From Certhia americana (taxonomy: Eukaryota; Chordata; Aves; Passeriformes; Certhiidae), in the NCBI GenBank assembly GCA_018697195.1, contig CM031878.1, forward strand, positions 10,587,566-10,651,565: DNA of 64,000 nt, written 5' to 3'. Positions within the stretch are counted from its first letter, which is position 1. Every line of letters begins with the position of its first letter. The translations under genes were made by a program, and so were the position numbers. The notes below the pieces were generated by a model that made no database searches, had not been told where the DNA came from, and worked only from the letters and a program-made list of their open reading frames with translations. Below, piece by piece: positions 37,871 to 48,413 of this stretch.

Positions 37871-40030
37871 CAGTCATGATCATCTTAAGGAGCGGCTCCC
37901 TGCTCCTTTAAGAACTTCAAAGCTCCTGCCTTCTCCCAATTCATACCCTTCAAACATCATTCCCTCCCCATCCCTCTAAGTCCAGTTCTAGTCCACTGCT
38001 CTCCTTCACCATATGCTCACCCCTCCATCTACCTGCAATTTCACTTTTTGTCCTTTATACACTCAAATTAATCTGTATCATGGATAAGCAGAGAATGGAC
38101 ACGATAAAACTAAGAGTTTGTACATCTATCTCACTGCTTAGAACTTTTTTAGGAAAGCTCTCTTGTGCACACAAAATTTTTCAACAATAGTGCCTACAAT
38201 CAGGGAAGTCAGTTAATTTTTTTAGACAGTAATAATTTGCCCAATTTTTTGAAAGCTTTTCAAATGGCACATCCTTAATGTAAAAAGTCATCTCACACTG
38301 AAATTCTAAACTCCTTTTCCCAAAGAATAGCAGTGCTCCAATTGCTTGAAAAAAAGGTCAGGAATAACTTTTAAGCATTTTTTCATCTATCACAACGCTT
38401 AGAAACCAGTGAACTATGTTCACTTCAAACATTATTCAAAGAATAAATAAATAAAGGGCATTCACTCAACATGGAAGATTTTGGCCCAAATGACTGAAGT
38501 TTAGCAAAGTCAAAAGCAAAATCATTGCCTTTACGTCAATAATCGTGAAGCTAAGTGAGAACCTCCTACCTACATGCAAGGAGAAACATGCATTCTTTAA
38601 AGTCAGCTAGTAACTCCGTTAAGCAGTGCTTCAAACAGTTACAACTGCCAAATTTCAACAGGATAAATGAAATTGTGCTGTGTTACAAGTTATGCCTCAA
38701 TCTAAGTTTTTAAAAGAAACTGCCAGGAAGAGCCAATCATTACCAATCATGCTAGCGGAAAAATATCCATTTTCTATTATTTCAAAATAAGGAAAAAAAA
38801 GGAAATGTAGCATCCATACAGTAAAAAGCAATTACAATCACCTTAGTTTAACAAGACACTTAACAAACCTATCAGCAAGCAGATTTTAAATTTTCCTTTC
38901 AGAAAAAAATGAAACAACAAAGTTAAAAAAAAATAAATCCAAGATTTTAGATCTTAACAAAGAATTCCCCATAAGTTCTCACAGTCTAATTAGAATCTCA
39001 TCAAAACTCTTCCAGCTTTTAGACTACAAAAAGCAGGTTCCAGATTATTTTTTCTACAGCAATTTTTTTTTTAAAGTCAGCTGCTGGACACAGCATCTGG
39101 TGAGGGCCCTCTAAATTCTTCCTCCTATCCTCAATATCCAGAAAGCATATCTGAAGAAAAAGAGAAAGCAACACATCTGAATGGAAAATAGCATGAAAGA
39201 AATGGGAACAGTCCTATTAAGCCATAAGACTTGAAAACAAAATTTCTGAGACAGAGTACTTGCAACCTCATCCTTTCTGAGGTCAACATAAAGGAAAGAC
39301 TAAGTTCAAACACAAGAGAGAGAGATTGCATTACTGCAGATACAAGTTTGTTATTCAGTGAGCTTGAGGTGAAAAAAAAGGAAAGAAAAGGTTAGAACTA
39401 CAAAAACAAGCATCAAAGTATTAAGAAATGTCAGAATCGTGGTTGTTTATACCTACATTTTAGTTCCTTGTCCATTGTGATAGTCATTGATTAAATGATC
39501 ACATACCATTTCTTGTTATTCACAGGGTCACTGCACCATATATAGCACGTGACATATACGTCATGAAACACAAACTTACAAAGTAAAAGGAGGTATGAAT
39601 AATTATTATTTGAATAAGTTAATAAAACCAATTCACTGTGAAGTTTCACATTCAAAACATCTTTTGCTGAAAACTGACATTGATGAAAATCAACTCTTCT
39701 TTAAAAAAAAAAAAAAATCAAAACCAAAACAAACTAACAAAAATGAATGTACTCTCATAGAAAACCTTCACAAGATAGAAAGGGAAGAATTTAATAAGAC
39801 TAAAGTGCATGTTCCATAATGTACTCACAGCCCCTGGGCAATGCTTTGAGCATGATACAATAAGCCATAGGGGAAGAAAAAAGTTCAAGAACTTCTGTGC
39901 CTGACACAATTACGCATTTGGGTCTGGACTTCCTACATCCCTGAAGCAGTTTTCTGGCTAAGAATGCACGTACAATCCTCAGAACAGCCTTGCTTCACTA
40001 ATAGTCTTAGAGGAGCCTGACAACTGACTG
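37871..40030. other. Non-coding DNA, probably intronic
   Basis: AT-rich DNA without supported exons, RNA genes or recognised repeats beyond short A runs (for example 39704-39717). Confidence 0.5.
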
Positions 40031-40035
40031 ACATC

Positions 40036-40489
40036 TCAGCGGTCTGACCACTGGGTGCAGAGTTGGGCATTCAAGCACTCTACATCAGGCCCAATAATTA
40101 CCGTGAAACAGAGTTTTATCCCCAAGAACCCCGGCTCAATGCTTAGACCACCTTTCAACAAGCACAATTCTAGAGAGTAACTGTAACATTTTGTATCTCT
40201 ATGTTCAATATTGTAGCCACAACATTTAATTACTTGAGGGAGTGGAGTTAAGGATCTCTGATAAACTTTCAGAGATAGATGATTATATTTGGAGTTCTCA
40301 GGACAGAAGTTTGCTTTTTTCCAGCTGTTGGCATGATCAAAAGAGTTGAAATTTAATAGATATTTAAGGCCTTCAGTGAAAACCCATTCTATACTTCTTA
40401 CAGCCTCAGGAGGAGAAACAATGAGCCTAACAAGCTGAACACATGTGACCACAAATAAGGCCAACAAAAACAATGTTATGAACTTCCTC
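40036..40489 (-). other. Open frame of about 145 codons preceded by an acceptor-like site; unrecognised
   Basis: On the minus strand the sequence TTAAAGTTACTTTACAG just above 40490 looks like a splice acceptor. The frame after it is open for about 150 codons, down to a stop at 40036. It has no ATG near its start; the nominal start is TTG. The first 30 or so residues contain a hydrophobic, membrane-like stretch (FITLFLLALFVVTCVQLV), followed by a more polar part. A weak donor-like CTCAA|GTAATT lies near 40228. I do not recognise the protein. A frame of this length can arise by chance in 64 kb of DNA, so this may be a false exon, a pseudogene remnant, or a genuine internal exon of the minus-strand gene. 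Evidence is weak. Confidence 0.2.
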
Positions 40490-43268
40490 AGTGCTGTAAA
40501 GTAACTTTAAAAATCTGAAGAGTAATGCATGTCACAATAGAGAAGATTTACATGCTTTTAAAAGTCACTATTTTGATTCTGTTTCAGTCTTTCATCTATA
40601 CAATTGAAGAAATATTTTACAGATGTGCAAAACCAAAGCTCTCTGATACCTGCAAAGTACCTTATTTTGAGATAACTATAAATCAAAGTATGAAAACACT
40701 TCAGCCTTCCTAAAGGACTGGGATGTAGACAGTCTAATGAGGCAGCAGGCTACACACTGAATGATAAGCGTATAAACTAGGTTATAAGTGGTCAGCTGGC
40801 ATTTCCCATGCACTGGATGAGGCACTGACCTGTGGCTATGAGGGTTCAGTTGAATACCGTGGTGCAGCTGAAGGCCCAACTCCTCAGTTTGCTGTTTCCT
40901 TACATGACTCCCTTATTTTGCAGCCTAGGGCTTTCTGACACTGTTCATCTGAAACACACTGCATGTCTACAGATACGTGCTGCTACAAAAACCAATGTGC
41001 TTCAAGTTGAGCCGCCACAATAAAATAAAAAGTTTAATTATCTACTCGTATAAAAGGAATCTGAGATCTCTGATTACTTACACTTAAAACTGATACAAAT
41101 TTTAGAGACCGCAAAATTAACTTTTTCTAGACTTTTTTTAAGACTTCAACATGAAAACTCATCTTGGATATTTACATTCTTTTGAAGTTATTTTGTGTGG
41201 ATCAGGTAATCATCTTAAAATACAGTATCAACAACCATGTTCAATGTAACTGGAATGCCTTTTAGTTTCCACATACAGTTGGGCCAAAATCTTTTCTTCC
41301 CTTCCTTCTGCTGGGGAGATTTTCCATGGTTAACAGTAGGGACAGGAAGTGAAATACAAATCACAGGTCCTGCACAATCTCCTCAAACACCATTTCCTTA
41401 CTCATGGGGTGTCACACAGTTCAATGTAAAGCACTTCTTTCATACTTTGGGGGTCAGAATCAGCTACTAAAAAGTAAGTTTTCAATACAAATAAAAATGC
41501 AGATGAATTATATTAAGGATTTTGCAATTGTTAATCACCTGTTTTCTTAATTTCAAGAATACTCCCTTTTTATTGTTAAAAGGGGTCATTATTGTACAGA
41601 GTTTTTAGCAACAATACACAGGTATAACCAATTTCAAGCACTACCTTGCAAGTGTCTCTCTGTAACTGAGTGTTCATTTTACTGCTGATGCTTCAAAATC
41701 AGAAGCCAACCTGAACAACTTCTAATAAAGGAAAATGAAAAACAAGATCAAAATTAAGTGGTATAATACCGAAATGACCAATCTTTCATGTTAAATATTA
41801 TGTTACATATTCTTAGTGTTAAATATTAAATATTTAAATATTCTAAATAGCCACCCTAATGCCTGATGACCAACCTCATACCTACCAGTCAACAAATTCT
41901 AAAGCCATCACTACTCACATTTTTCTGATTAAGTATGCCCACAGTTGTTATCCAAATTACACATACTCGTGAACATCACACACTCCTCTAACATAATTTC
42001 TAGAAACCATAAAGTCATGAATTTGAAGACTTGATTGCTTCCCTAGGTCTAGATACTCAGGATACAAGTACATTTTTTTCTCTCTAGTTACAGCATTTAT
42101 CCAGGAACTTCCTATGTCTTGTACAATATTTATGAAATATTGACATAAATTCGATATAATCAATTTAACACTTTGTAATATAATAGACATGAAAGTCCAG
42201 TTGCCACTGAACATATAAAAATAGGAATAGGCTCTCTAGCTCAAATCAATTCATATTTTTCATCTAGTATCCTCCAAAATATAGTTTATTTATATTGTAA
42301 GGACTATAATACATGAAACACTTAGGAAGAAAGTTATATTACCTTAATAATCATACCAACACAACAACACACACACACACACAAACAGCTTCTGTTCTAA
42401 GGAAATTACTAACTATGGCTTTGATTCTGCAGCAAGAGTTGAGCATGAACATTTATGTACATCTCATGCATAAGGTTTCATGGGGTACCTGCGCTCTTAT
42501 GTAGAATAAGGATCTTCAAAAGGGCTTAGGTACATAATTTTGCTTCTCTGCTCCTGTTGTTTTTAAGTTAAAACTTAAACATTGCAAATTAAAAAAAAAA
42601 AAAAATTATTGTACTGGCATGTCTGTTCCTATGTCTTGATTTTTAAGAAGTATAAAACCAGCTTGAATCAACAGCAAGAGACTTCAGAAAGAGATTTTTG
42701 TTGGAATAACTTTATGTAAAATATTCAAGAAATTGAGAGAAAAAAACAACCTGTACAGAGGAAACAAAACCAAAATACACAAAGCAGGCAAAAGTACAAA
42801 ATAAAACATAAAAAGAAGCATTTTCCTCTTCTTGATAAAATAATAGTTACAACTAGGATCTTGAGAATAATTAATTTTATATTTCTCTAACACCAATAAA
42901 ATAAATACATTATCCTTAAGCAGCTAGATCTTGTGATAAACATTGGACCAGTAGAAGCTCCTAACATCAGGGAAAAAGTAGTTTGAAAGTGCCACAGGCC
43001 TGCTTTCACACATGCACACACACATACACACTCTTAAATATGCAACATGCAACCCAAAAGAAAAGTAAGTCCTCTTATAAATATTTCAACTTAAAATATT
43101 TCTGTAAAACTATATAAACTGCGATCAAGCAACTAATTCAAAATTAATCACGTCTGGTTCAGAAAAACAAACCCCAAAAAATAATTACAAATAAAAACAG
43201 ACAACATCTTATATATCCCTTTACAAAGACATGTATTTTTCATTCCAGAAAAGTGCATCCATTCCGAT
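40490..43268. other. Non-coding DNA, probably intronic
   Basis: AT-rich DNA. An AT-only palindromic patch with overlapping AAATATT/AATATTTAAATATT motifs lies near 41810-41845, and an (AC)n microsatellite at about 42366-42383. A short CA-rich stretch lies near 43010-43030. No exon is supported. Confidence 0.5.
42366..42383 (+). repeat. (AC)n microsatellite
   Basis: About nine AC units are uninterrupted, preceded by ACAACA. This is a short dinucleotide repeat. Confidence 0.9.
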
Positions 43269-43269
43269 T

Positions 43270-43304
<35 letters not shown>

Positions 43305-43314
43305 AAAAAAAAAG

Positions 43315-43345
<31 letters not shown>
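43269..43345 (+). repeat. Long interrupted poly-A tract
   Basis: About 77 bases are A with a handful of single G interruptions (A18 G A G A10 G A12 G and so on). It is not clearly the tail of a LINE or processed gene, because no recognisable source lies just upstream. On the minus strand it would be a poly-T tract within the presumed intron. The 69-codon lysine-rich frame here is an artefact. Confidence 0.9.
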
Positions 43346-43347
<2 letters not shown>

Positions 43348-45205
43348 TGCTGTAAACACAACCACACAACCCTGGCAAGATAAACTTGACAGGAACTGTG
43401 TAACTACAGTAGCTCATTTCCTGCTCATATCTCGAATATTTAAAGCAAACCTCCTTAAATGAAAAATAAGTCAGAAAAGTTCACTACTGTTAGCTTAACA
43501 CACTCTTAGAACGGCAGCTACCAGAAACAGAGACGAAAGAAACGCTAGGGCTGCAATGTCGCTTCCTGATGATGAAAACTACCCAAGAACTACAACTACT
43601 TCTGCACAGTCCTTTCTTTCCTGTGAAGCAGAATTACACTCGGTCTCCACGCACGCTACGGGGCAAAACCAAACAGCAATTCCTCTGCTACGCACCGAGG
43701 TGGGGACAGTTAGAGACGACTAGTGGCTCCCTCTGCATTTCACAAAGTTTAAAAATAAAAAGCTGCTTTTTCGAACTGTAAATGGTTCCTCTCCACGCAC
43801 GTAGGCCTGAGGCCCTGTTGCAAACAGTGTCTAACAGGACCAGGCAGCACAAAGACAGGAATGGGAGATTAGTGGGAGGAAGGGAGGCCGGGATTGGGGC
43901 TCAGCAGGATCTTCTGGCTTTTTAAAATTCAAACTGCTCCCTGACCAATACAAATCACGGACACGCTACTGACTAATACACGGATTTACAGCATTAAAAA
44001 CACGCCTTCTACGTGACAGCTATATTAACTTCACCCTTTTAAACATGTATCAGGGCAGGCCGGAGGCACGACAGCAGAGTTCCATTTACAAGACTGTGAA
44101 CACAATGCACCAGAAAGTTACTCTATTAGATACAGTAACCATGTATTATAACAACAAATCTACCTGAACAACTAAAAATCCTGCTGAAAATTTAACGAAT
44201 TATGTAAGATCAATAATCGTTCGCTATTAACAAAATTTTTTTCTACAAGGATGAAAACTTTGCATTTAAAAATTTCCAGCAACAATGCAATTTCTGTAGA
44301 AGTATTTTCACTTGTGCACAGGGTGTTTGTTTAAATGTGCGCGAGTTTTTAGCAACACTTACAACTCTACCACTTTTAAGTCCAAGATTTACCTTATTGT
44401 AAATCAGCTACCCTTTATTTATAAAGACTTGAGACTAATAAACAGTCATTTTCAAAACACATTTGACCTGTAAAAATGACACCTAATTACATATTCAAAT
44501 ACCATGGACACAAACAGCCAATAACAACCTCAGGATCTCTAAGCGATATAGCCTGGCGAGAAAAGATGACACTTTTTAAGCATTCCTCACATTTCACTTA
44601 ATAAATTTACATTTGATTCTCAAGTATTTTGGTTAATATCTCATCTTCACCTTAGTCCCTTAAATGTCATAAACACAGCACTTTACACACGATCCCTTGC
44701 CTGTTCATTTGTTAGAAGCAGAAAATGGTATTTCTCGTTTTAACATACATTCCTGTAACATCTACAACACAGACACCAAAACTGTACGAAGTACCTGATA
44801 CAATATGCTTGCCTATCTGTATTTCCTGGGTCTGCAGGTGTCTGTGTTGTGTCAATCATCCTCCAAGCATTATTTCATGCTATAAATATACTAAGTCATT
44901 AACATACTGATCAATAATATTATTCGGAAATGAAACGTCTGCAGATCATAAAACCAAAAGCATTTAAACTTTTGAATGTTCAGAACACACTTGGCTAGAA
45001 GAACAAGGTAACAGCAAAGAGAAGTGGCATTTTTGTTCCTGAGTATTTATATTGTCTCTCCTCCCCTATGCCTCCACTTACTCCTGGCCCACTTCAGAGG
45101 GCAGTCCACACTGGGACCCTCCTTCCTTGCCCTAGGTGAAGTTGTAAATATGGCAAAGGATCAGTGCACATTTGCGACTAATTGTATTGTTTCCTCCTCC
45201 TCCTC
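43346..45205. other. CpG-island shore, non-coding
   Basis: Base composition becomes less AT-rich and CpG dinucleotides reappear between about 43500 and 44010 (for example ACGCACGCTACGG near 43650), before the true CpG island starts near 45.2 kb. I see no exon with paired splice sites. It may hold regulatory DNA just inside the first intron of the minus-strand gene. Confidence 0.4.
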
Positions 45206-45605
45206 CTGCTCTTTTCGGGTTGAGGCCTGTCACTAAGCAGCCGCTTCGCCTTTCTAATCCCCGAGCTGGAGTAAAGGCGCTGGCCGGCGGGCCTGCGCCC
45301 TCCGCCGGGCCTGGGCCTCCCGGCAGCCCGGCACGAACCAACCTCCTCCGGCAGACCCGACCGAGCAGGAAGGGGGGCCGCGAAATAAACACCTCCGGTT
45401 GCCACTTACACCCCTGTACCCCGGATAACAGCTAATCCCCTCTGCTCCCGGCAGTGCTGGGCCGCTGGGCTGAGAGGCCCGGCCCGCTGCTGGAGAGGGC
45501 AGGGAGGGGAAGGGGAGACAAGAAGGGGGGATTACCTGAGCAAATCGGCGTCTGAATCCAACGAGAATCCGAGAGAGGGGGAGAGAAATCCGCCCCCCTC
45601 CCTCC

Positions 45606-45743
45606 TCAGAGGAGCCGCCGCCGCCGCTGGGCCGCCGCCGCCGCCGCGGAGCAGGAGGAGGAGGGGAGATAATATAACAACAATAATCCGGGCCGGGAGG
45701 GGGGCTGGCTCCTCTTCCGTCTCCTCCTCAGTGCAGCGAACAT
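45606..45743 (-). CDS. Upstream ORF of 45 codons with an alanine run, in the predicted first exon
   Basis: An ATG at 45741-45743 (minus strand) opens a 45-codon frame that stops at 45606-45608, upstream of the donor at 45536. The product would begin MFAALRRRRKRSQ, have a short hydrophobic part (LLLLYYL), then six alanines encoded by GCG repeats, QRRRRLL and stop. It is too short to appear in ordinary gene calls. If the first exon is transcribed from above 45743, this would act as a uORF that could reduce translation of the main frame. Whether it is translated is unknown, and its start context (CTACATGT) is weak, with C at -3. Confidence 0.3.
   Translation of the reverse strand: MFAALRRRRKRSQPPSRPGLLLLYYLPSSSCSAAAAAAQRRRRLL
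45612..45651. repeat. Interrupted (CCG)n / (CGG)n repeat
   Basis: Two short CCG runs (about four and five to six units) are separated by CTGG-type interruptions. The repeat lies inside the predicted minus-strand first exon, where it would read as CGG. CGG repeats in 5' UTRs are known to be expansion-prone in some vertebrate genes, but these runs are short and interrupted. Confidence 0.9.
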
Positions 45744-45759
45744 GTAGAGCCGGGGGGTG

Positions 45760-45967
45760 TGCGGCCGAGGCAAATCCCTTCCCCCCGAGCCTGCTTCACA
45801 ACATCAACACGGGCCGGGCCGCGCCGCGCCGAACCGGTTCCGAGCCGCTCTCCGAGCCAGGGGGAGCGGAGGGTGGCCGAGGGGCAGCGCTGCCAAGGGG
45901 CCGCCGCCGCCGCCGCTCCCTCCGAGAGTGCGAGCGCAGGAGGGCGGGGAGGGGCGGCCTGGGCACG
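45760..45967 (+). other. Predicted first exon of a divergent plus-strand transcript
   Basis: The plus strand of the CpG island carries CACG|GTGAGT, an excellent splice donor with last exon base 45967. The sequence before it is GC-rich, with frames that stay open on several strands simply because stop codons are rare in such DNA. None of them has a convincing ATG start. A divergent non-coding transcript sharing the promoter with the minus-strand gene is the most natural reading. The start position is a guess, and the acceptor to which it would join is not known (candidates lie before 48414 and 51820). Confidence 0.33.
45899..45916. repeat. (CCG)n repeat in CpG island
   Basis: About five to six CCG units form a second uninterrupted triplet tract in the island. 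Confidence 0.9.
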
Positions 45968-46008
45968 GTGAGTCGGTACCGAGCGGGGGGGCAGGGGGAG
46001 AGAAGGGC

Positions 46009-46024
46009 GAGGAGGAGGAGGAGG
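46009..46024. repeat. (GAG)n repeat in CpG island
   Basis: About five GAG units occur just downstream of the plus-strand donor. A matching (TCC)5 tract lies at about 45192-45208, at the left edge of the island. Confidence 0.9.
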
Positions 46025-46076
46025 GGGAAGGATCCTGTGTGTGTCTCTCTCGCTCCCTCTCAGAACAAAATGCCGA

Positions 46077-46086
46077 CCGGAAGTGC
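46077..46086 (+). promoter_or_regulatory. ETS/GABP-type site
   Basis: ACCGGAAGTG is a near-perfect ETS-family consensus (core GGAA with a CCGGAAGTG context). Such sites are frequent in core CpG-island promoters. Occupancy cannot be judged from sequence. Confidence 0.55.
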
Positions 46087-46304
46087 AGCGGCAGGAATGA
46101 CTCCCTCCACCGGCGCCAAACACCAGCAACCTCCCCCTTCCCTCCGCTGCCTCCTCCTCGCCCGATCGCTCCCTCGCTCCACCAGCGCCGCTTCCGCCGC
46201 TGCAGCTGGAGGGGCTCCCTTGCCTCGCCTCTCCCGGCACAGCCTCCCCTGCGTAGCTCCTCTCCCTTCCACACCCCTACGGCTGCTACACGACTTTCTC
46301 TCTC

Positions 46305-46325
46305 TTTTTTTTTTTTTTTTTTTTT
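46305..46325 (+). repeat. Poly-T run at CpG-island edge
   Basis: About 21 T follow a CTCTCTCT tract and are followed by further T-rich sequence. It marks the right part of the GC-rich island. Confidence 0.95.
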
Positions 46326-46434
46326 ATTTTATTTTTCTGTTTCTCCCCTCCCCCCTGCCTTTGGTGCGCGGAACGAGACCGAAGTTTATGCTTATGCCTG
46401 CGCTGAGGATTTGTGAAGAAGCGACCGTTGGAAA

Positions 46435-46782
46435 ATGAACACACGTTTTGATATTTATTTTTTTGTCCTGCCTAAGCATGGTGGGGAGGACGAGGAGGAG
46501 GACTGCAAAATGCTGCCTCGCAGGAAGCAGACCTGGAAAGGGGCCTTAAACAGAACCCTCAAAGGCGCCAGCCCCTGCGGGTGGGACACTCGCTGGAGTT
46601 ACTGTCGCCGCTCATGCCCTTTCCCGGTGGATGTGAGAGGCCGTGCCGCAGGAACCGAAACACCCGCTGCTCAAAGCATTGCCGGGGCGAGGGATTTCCA
46701 GATGGACATACGGAACGGGAGTGGCTCTCAAAAACAGGCTTTTTGGACGAGCACTGGGGAAAATACTGCTGTTCAGGTGTAA
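46435..46782 (+). other. 115-codon ATG-started frame on CpG-island shore; doubtful coding
   Basis: The frame starts at a true ATG in an acceptable context (GAAAATGA) and runs 115 codons to a stop. It contains an acidic patch (GGEDEEED) followed by a basic one (PRRKQTWK) and several cysteines, but no domain I recognise. The DNA is still moderately GC-rich, which favours chance open frames. A donor-like TTCAG|GTGTAA lies just before its end. It could be a small ORF in a non-coding RNA. I would not call it a protein gene without conservation or ribosome data. Confidence 0.15.
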
Positions 46783-48413
46783 TGTCCTTCGCTGGAGGCT
46801 GAGGCTCCACCGCCACCAGATTTACTGGAAATATTTTAATTGTGTATTGTGAAGGAGTGTTTGGAGAAAGAGCATGTCCTAATCTGAAAGACTTTCTGGT
46901 GTTCCTCTCTACAGGTAAAACTGACTAATCATAGTACAGGATAATAATGAAGAAGCATTTCTATCCCATGAATTAACTATATCTTTTAGTACTCACTTAA
47001 TGTCGTTTTGCTGCTCAATGCTTGGACAAAAATCCTTTCATTTCTAGAGGAAGCACTGCTTGTCTGTCGACTTCAGGAATCAGCTGGACACAGCTGTAAA
47101 TACCCTGTGACATATAAACACACCCTTTCAGCGCTGGATTAATGTTATTTGCACAAAGGGATCAAATCTTACACCGGTGCACCTGAATCTCTCCAATGCT
47201 TAGGATTTTTTTAATAGTGCTGTCTTTAATACGAATTTCAAATGCGTCTCTCAAGCTTAAACTACTATAAAATTCGTAATTTTGGATGAACCAAAGTTTG
47301 CTTTATAAGAGTATGTGTTTTTGTTTAAAAGCACAGAAATGAAGACGGCACTGGAAAATACGGTAATTTAGTAGTGTAAATACTATTATCTAATGGCACA
47401 TATTAACAGAGTAAACTGGGTTCTGAAAAAAATGTATTACAGACCTTTGTTCCAAGTTAATATAAAAGATCCCAATCCTATAATCGTTTATCCATTTATA
47501 ACTTGAAGTTATCTATTTTAAATAAAGGGAAATAATTTGTGTTGCAAATGAAGTGTGTCCTAAAGTCTTTGCACTTAATACATTGCAACTCTTTAACTCA
47601 AGGGGGAAACTATTTACGTTCTCTTGGAAATAAAATGCAATTTAATGAACTACCTATCTGGAGTTCACATACCATATATACGTGTACTTACACATCCATG
47701 AATTTTCAGGAAAAAGTAATTCTAAAATTACAAAGCACATGAATACTATTTCAATCTACTTCTAAGTGATTGTTACCAATTCACATCGATGGAGTCTTTC
47801 AGTGGTTTTAGTAATGTATTTAATTTTTTTTTCTTAGTTGGTGAATTAATATGTAAATAAAATACGTAACACTGAAATGATAATTTTCTATTGCCAAATA
47901 TGTTTTAGACTTTACAAACATCACAGTCAGGCACAACACCCTTTTAACTATGGTTTCAGTGAGAATACCACTAGACCATTTAATGCTTTTAAAATACCAT
48001 TTAAGTAAAAGAACTTGTAGAAATGGCTGTTTTACTTAAATACTTTGCTGTATTACCTGCACAAGAGAACAACTAATTTCAATCATTAGTTCTTTTAAAA
48101 GGTGGTATGTAACACACATGGGCAAATCAGGTTTTTATTTTTTTAAGGGAAATTGAATATTTTTATTCCACTTTTAAAAATGAAAGATCGAATTCTTTGA
48201 CTACATTCAGACAAGTGGTTCCTTGTATTCTGCTTCAAAAGCTCACTCACGACAATCTATTGCAGAATGGATGCTCACTATATTCCTAAAACCACTTTAT
48301 TATGCACTGGGTTTATGTCATTATGCCTGAAATTATCAGAAAAGTGATAAATCAAGTATTCCACATTAACTGATAACTACTACAAAAGCCTTTAAACCTT
48401 ATTTCTGTTCCAG
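46783..48413. other. Non-coding DNA right of the promoter
   Basis: AT-rich DNA. A combined splice acceptor/donor, GTTCCTCTCTACAG|GTAAAA, lies at 46901-46920, with CAG at 46912-46914. No other exon signal is supported in this stretch. Confidence 0.5.

Larger units (their letters stand above)
45536..45760 (-). other. Predicted non-coding first exon of a minus-strand gene (gene not recognised)
   Basis: The minus strand within the CpG island ends at GATTTGCTCAG|GTAATC, a good splice donor (last exon base 45536). The preceding sequence is GC-rich, carries CGG repeats, and has the look of a vertebrate 5' UTR. The only ATG-started frame I traced is short (45 codons, 45606-45743) and stops before the donor, so the main start codon would lie in a later exon. 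No coding exon for this gene is visible in the 45 kb to the left, so the first intron would be longer than 45 kb. The upstream limit is a guess. I could not name the gene from its 5' UTR. Confidence 0.5.
45206..46440. promoter_or_regulatory. CpG-island promoter, probably divergent
   Basis: CpG density rises sharply from about 45210 and falls off after about 46440, in a window that is otherwise CpG-poor and AT-rich. The island has no clear TATA box. It contains trinucleotide tracts of CCG, GAG and TCC, an ETS-type site (ACCGGAAGTG, 46077-46086), and strong splice donors facing outward on both strands: minus CTCAG|GTAAT at 45536/45535, plus CACG|GTGAGT at 45967/45968. By eye, strand composition also changes across it. 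CpG islands of this kind commonly drive broad, often two-way transcription of housekeeping or developmental genes. Transcription start points cannot be placed from sequence alone. Confidence 0.85.

Noticed and set aside
43253..43462. Lysine-rich frame
   Set aside because: It is the translation of a poly-A tract.
45728..46438. Several overlapping frames of 150-235 codons on both strands
   Set aside because: They sit in the CpG island where stop codons are rare, overlap each other in several frames, mostly begin at GTG rather than ATG, and translate triplet repeats.
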